A DNA stretch of 64,000 nucleotides from Oscillospiraceae bacterium (GTDB lineage Bacteria; Bacillota; Clostridia; Oscillospirales; Oscillospiraceae): NCBI GenBank assembly GCA_017395085.1, contig JAFPWF010000010.1, forward strand, positions 1 to 64,000, read 5' to 3'. Positions 60,342-64,000 of this stretch are shown one piece after another. The notes under the pieces were generated by a model that saw only the letters and a list, made by a program, of their open reading frames with translations, did not search any database and had not been told where the DNA came from. The position numbers and the translations under genes were made by a program. Within the stretch, counting starts at the first letter, position 1. Each line of letters opens with the position of its first letter.

Positions 60342-61193
60342 TTACACCGCAGGAGCGTATCTGTATTCATAGTAGCAGTCGCCGGCCGGCACCAATGGAT
60401 ATTCTGCCAAATAACCATGCTTGTTAAACGCGATTCTTCCCGGGCCGAATACGTATTCCAGAAAACCGTTGTTGTCGGTGATATACTGATAGAAATATAC
60501 TTTGGTCATCGGTTTTCCGTCTAAATCACTCCGCTCCGCCAGCGTAGCTTTGATGACCAGGCCGTCTTCATCATATTGAAACTCGGAATCCGGGCTCAGT
60601 TCGCTCTGTGATTTCCAGATCTCGTTACGCGCATCGAAATCAACAGCCGTATAATCGTTTTCATATACCGAACCGTCGCTGTTCACGGTCTTCCGGTGAA
60701 ATGCGCTTTGCATGGCTCCGTCGACCGGATAAGTGAATTCCGTGAACCATTCACTCTCAGTACCCGGCTCGAATGTCACCTTCGATATTCTGCCCTGATC
60801 GTCCGCCTCAACACGGCAAATCGCTTCATCAATGCCGAAAAACAGTTTGCTGTATTTGTACGAAGCTTCCGCATCAAAATAACGGTTTGCACCGGCCAGC
60901 TTTCCTTCACTGTCATAGTGGAAATCTGTCTTTACAACGAGCATGCCGGATGAATCCGGGTTTCTGGTGAGGCCGGCGAGACGCAGACTTCCGTCCGGGG
61001 TAGGCACCGGATATCCGCCGTAGTTGCTGTTCAGTTCAGGATAGTAGTCTTCGATAAAACCGACGTCCGTCACCACGGAGGATGAAGAATCTGCTTCACT
61101 ATATACACTGTCTTTCTGATGTATCACCGCAACAAAGGCGAGAAGCCCCATCACCAGCACCAAGACCAGCAGGATACCGAGCCTTTTATTCAT
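60342..61193 (-). CDS. Membrane-anchored hypothetical protein
   Basis: 283 residues. N-terminal anchor (RLGILLVLVLVMGLLAFVA), then an extracytoplasmic beta-rich domain with repeats of the form FHYDSEGKLAGANRYF, FQYDEDGLVIKATLAE and NKHGYLAEYP, RHS/YD-like motifs. Start MNKRLGI at 61193 with AAGGA nine bases before; the frame to 61226 is ignored. Confidence 0.72.
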   Translation of the reverse strand: MNKRLGILLVLVLVMGLLAFVAVIHQKDSVYSEADSSSSVVTDVGFIEDYYPELNSNYGGYPVPTPDGSLRLAGLTRNPDSSGMLVVKTDFHYDSEGKLAGANRYFDAEASYKYSKLFFGIDEAICRVEADDQGRISKVTFEPGTESEWFTEFTYPVDGAMQSAFHRKTVNSDGSVYENDYTAVDFDARNEIWKSQSELSPDSEFQYDEDGLVIKATLAERSDLDGKPMTKVYFYQYITDNNGFLEYVFGPGRIAFNKHGYLAEYPLVPAGDCYYEYRYAPAV

Positions 61194-61364
61194 TCTGTTT
61201 TTCCTTCTTTCATATGTATGAAGCACCCTGTCTGCAGTCGCTTTGATCTTCGGCAGGGCTGCTATGAGTTTAATTGTATCACAGCTCTACAGACCGCACA
61301 ACTTTTTTTAAGACAGCACCGGGAACTACATCCCGGGCGAAATTAACTATATTGTTTCCTTGGT

Positions 61365-62747
61365 TCAATCCAGCTTCTCCGCCAGCATTTTATCCGTGTG
61401 GCGGCGCAGCCGGATCCGGGCGTATATCACTTCAATAAAGCAGCAGCTCATCCAGCCAACCGGATACCCGAAACCGACCAGCGCCGGCGTATTTGCCACA
61501 AAGTGTGTCACCACATACAGGTAAATCTGCCGCAGCACCACGAAGGTCGACAGCATGATGATCATCGGCCCGCGTGAATCCCCGCGCCCGCGCAGCGCTC
61601 CTGCCAGCACGTGGTTAATGCAGTTGAACAGCAGGAAAAACACGTTCACACGGATGAACATCGCACCCCAACGGATCACTTCCGCATCCGGCGAGAATAG
61701 ACGCACTGCGCCCGGCGCCCAGATCGCCAGAACAGCTGCAATGGCCCCTGTAACCGAACAGGTCATGAGGATGGCCGTAATCGTCCCCCGGTGACTGCGC
61801 TGCTCATCTCCCGCCCCGGTGTTCTGGCTGACAAATGTGGTGGACGCCATCGCCATGCTCTGCATCGGCAGTAGAATGAAGTGGTCCAGCTTGTTGTAGC
61901 TTGCCCAACCCGCCATCACATCCGAGCCGAAGACGTTGATGTAACCCTGCACGAAGATATTTGAGAACGATGTGATTACCGACTGCAGCGCAGCCGGCAT
62001 GCCGACGGCGAAGATCTTCTTCAGGATCGGCCAGTCGATGCGCAGTTCCTTCCACTCCAGACGGTAAATGTCCTTCGTCCGCGTCAGCAGCAGAAGTGTC
62101 AGAATCGCCGATACAAACTGCGACAGAATCGTCGCAATGGCGGCGCCGGCAATGCCCATATTCAGCACGAGCACAAAGAACAGATCCAGTGCGATGTTCA
62201 GTACGCTCGTCAGGATCAGAAAATACAGCGGCCGCGTCGAATCCCCCACCGCGCGCAGGATACCGCTTCCCATGTTGTAAATAAGCAGGCCCGAGATACC
62301 GCCGATATAGATGCGCAGATACAGAGCCGCGTCGGCAAATACGTCCTCCGGTGTGCGCATAAGCACCAGCATCGGCCGCACAGTTGCGACCCCCATTGCC
62401 GTAAGCAGGAGACTCAGTACAAAGGTGGCGGCCATGGTCGTGTGGACGGCATCATGCAGGCGGTCCAGGTTTTTGGCGCCGAAGTTCTGCCCGATGACAA
62501 CTCCCGCACCGACGGCGAATCCGGCAAAAAAGAAGACCAGCATATTCACGATGACAGTGGTTGAACCGATCGCCGCGAGTGCCTGCTTGGAAACAAAGTT
62601 TCCCACAATGATGCTGTCCACCGTGTTGTACAGCATCTGGAAGACGTTCCCGAGCATCAGCGGCAACGCAAAGAAAACCAACTGCTGCAGAATCGGGCCC
62701 CGGGTCATGTCGCGCGCTGTGGACTTTTCCCTGCTTCCGATTCTCAT
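61365..62747 (-). CDS. MATE-family efflux transporter
   Basis: 460 residues, twelve membrane helices in two repeats (FFALPLMLGNVFQMLYNTVD, then GMPAALQSVITSFSNIFVQG). Exports drugs or metabolites against Na+ or H+. A second MATE gene lies upstream, but a terminator sits between. GGAAGGA before the ATG. Confidence 0.94.
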   Translation of the reverse strand: MRIGSREKSTARDMTRGPILQQLVFFALPLMLGNVFQMLYNTVDSIIVGNFVSKQALAAIGSTTVIVNMLVFFFAGFAVGAGVVIGQNFGAKNLDRLHDAVHTTMAATFVLSLLLTAMGVATVRPMLVLMRTPEDVFADAALYLRIYIGGISGLLIYNMGSGILRAVGDSTRPLYFLILTSVLNIALDLFFVLVLNMGIAGAAIATILSQFVSAILTLLLLTRTKDIYRLEWKELRIDWPILKKIFAVGMPAALQSVITSFSNIFVQGYINVFGSDVMAGWASYNKLDHFILLPMQSMAMASTTFVSQNTGAGDEQRSHRGTITAILMTCSVTGAIAAVLAIWAPGAVRLFSPDAEVIRWGAMFIRVNVFFLLFNCINHVLAGALRGRGDSRGPMIIMLSTFVVLRQIYLYVVTHFVANTPALVGFGYPVGWMSCCFIEVIYARIRLRRHTDKMLAEKLD

Positions 62748-62792
62748 GGCGCTGCTTCCTTCCGTGTAGTTTCAGGCGTAATCATAAGCAGC

Positions 62793-62824
62793 AAAACGCG
62801 CAAAGTCAAGCCTTTGCGCGTTTT
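62793..62824 (-). terminator. Terminator between the two MATE genes
   Basis: A 13-bp perfect stem AAAACGCGCAAAG / CTTTGCGCGTTTT with a six-base loop. Confidence 0.88.
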
Positions 62825-62832
62825 CTTACTCT

Positions 62833-64000
62833 TCAGTTTTCCGTCGCTTCCAGCACCACGGCCGCTTTCCGTTTCCAACGCCCGGTCCGGTACAAAATAT
62901 ATGTCAGCGCCGCCCCGATGATCCAGGTAATCAGCAGCGAAACGTACATCATGGCACAGTTGCCCTGCGGTAGTTCCGGCGTCTTGCTGAGGGCCACCAG
63001 TCCGTAGGCCAGCGGCACACGTACCAGAATCGTATTGAATATCGAGATCCACATCGGCGTCACGGTGTCCCCCGCCCCGCGCATGATGCCGGACAGACAC
63101 TGCGTCACTTCCATGGCGATGTAGCCGGGTGCCAGAATTTTCATCATCCGGAAGCTCAGGTCAATGAGCTCCTGTGTGGTGGTGAACACTCCCATCAGCC
63201 CGCGTCCAAAGAGCAGGATCAGTGCCGTAATCACCGCCGAGATGCCCATGGCAGCCAGTGTTCCGTTCCGCGCGCCTTTTACTACCCGGTCCATCAGGCC
63301 GGCGCCGATGTTCTGCCCCGCAAAGGTGGTCATGGCAGTGCCAAGTGAGAACGCCGGCATCATCACAAAGCCGTCGATACGCATGACGATGACATTGGCG
63401 GCGATGAACATCTCTCCGAAGCTGTTGGTCAGGGACTGGACCACGATCATCGACATGGAAAATATCGCCTGCGTCACGCCGGACGGCAGACCCAGACGGA
63501 TCAGCGTTCCGAAGTATCTGCGTCCCGGCAGAAGGTGGTGCAGCTTCAGCTCAAACACATCTTTCAGTCGCATAACCTTATACAGCGCAAGGATTGCCGA
63601 AACCAGCTGTGCAATGACCGTCGCCCAGGCAACGCCGGGAACTCCCATACCGAACTTGGCCACAAACACGTAGTCCAGCACTGTGTTCACCACCGTCGAT
63701 ACCAGCAGAAAGCGGAGGGCAGATGCGGAATCACCCAGGCCGCGCATGACGCCGCTGAGGATGTTATAGTAACCTCCGCCCAGGACGCCAAGGAAGATAA
63801 TGGTCAGGTACTCCTCACACCAGCCGATGATGCTCTCCGGCGTGTTCAGCAGGCGCAGCAGCGGGCCCGCAATCAGCGGCCCGACGATCATGATCAGTAC
63901 CGATGCCGCGCCAGTCACGGTGATGCAGGCGCCGACGGCTTTGGCGAGGTCTTCCCGCTTCTGCGCGCCGAAGAACTGCGACACCATGATGCTGGCACCT
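62833..64000 (-). CDS. MATE-family efflux transporter, 5' end outside window
   Basis: 389 residues visible; the frame is open to the window edge (GASIMVSQFFGAQKR), typical of the first MATE repeat, so the start lies right of 64000 and the internal ATG at 63987 is not the start. Features RLGLPSGVTQAIFSMSMIVV and GQNIGAG in the second half. The C-terminal helix ends in a basic tail. Confidence 0.92.
   Translation of the reverse strand, partial: GASIMVSQFFGAQKREDLAKAVGACITVTGAASVLIMIVGPLIAGPLLRLLNTPESIIGWCEEYLTIIFLGVLGGGYYNILSGVMRGLGDSASALRFLLVSTVVNTVLDYVFVAKFGMGVPGVAWATVIAQLVSAILALYKVMRLKDVFELKLHHLLPGRRYFGTLIRLGLPSGVTQAIFSMSMIVVQSLTNSFGEMFIAANVIVMRIDGFVMMPAFSLGTAMTTFAGQNIGAGLMDRVVKGARNGTLAAMGISAVITALILLFGRGLMGVFTTTQELIDLSFRMMKILAPGYIAMEVTQCLSGIMRGAGDTVTPMWISIFNTILVRVPLAYGLVALSKTPELPQGNCAMMYVSLLITWIIGAALTYILYRTGRWKRKAAVVLEATEN

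Overview
The window looks like chromosome from a strictly anaerobic, probably gut-dwelling member of the Bacillota (class Clostridia). Strong AGGAGG-type ribosome sites, hairpin-plus-U terminators after most genes, many LxxC lipoproteins, PocR/AraC and SpoIIE-type regulators and a tungsten aldehyde oxidoreductase support this. Base composition is GC-rich by eye, so long antisense shadow ORFs are common. I saw no rRNA, tRNA, CRISPR array, insertion sequence or phage block. The family cannot be fixed from this sequence.

Region by region: 1-2.3 kb carries the start of a glycerol kinase gene (glpK, cut by the window edge) behind a hairpin-bearing leader, and a PocR-domain AraC regulator. 3-9.4 kb holds secreted or lipid-anchored proteins, a histidine phosphatase, an alpha/beta hydrolase and a 6-TM protein with a likely frameshift. 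9.4-16.3 kb has a GAF-ABC ATPase divergent from a giant FtsX-type permease, then an HD-domain gene overlapping cardiolipin synthase. 16.4-21.3 kb is a translationally coupled pair: a propeller/7TM sensor and a 7TM-PP2C phosphatase.

21.6-36.6 kb is the most interesting part, a tungsten island. It contains a tupABC tungstate importer with an apparently circularly permuted TupA, a small four-cysteine protein, a Mop metal-binding protein, two FAD oxidoreductases, two MoeA proteins (one fused to a periplasmic-binding-protein-like domain), an excisionase-HTH/PBP regulator, and then aor, a MoaD-like carrier, a ThiF-like activating enzyme and a radical SAM maturase. A tandem 10-bp repeat (consensus YGAAAYRRNA) occurs at three intergenic sites, beside tupA and the four-Cys gene, mop, and the regulator/aor divergence. 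This suggests one regulon that joins metal uptake, storage, cofactor insertion and the enzyme.

36.6-64 kb is ordinary accessory chromosome: an iron-sulfur flavoprotein, bioY-birA with a clear BirA operator, a split ThrE exporter, peptide deformylase, an S41 peptidase, glutathione peroxidase, TPR, LRR/PepSY and EamA proteins, an ECF sigma/anti-sigma pair, a PAS-CPBP membrane protein and two MATE transporters. Three small genes (37.5, 52.6 and 52.9 kb) encode proteins with double-glycine leaders and quite different cargo. Two of them share a promoter-region sequence.
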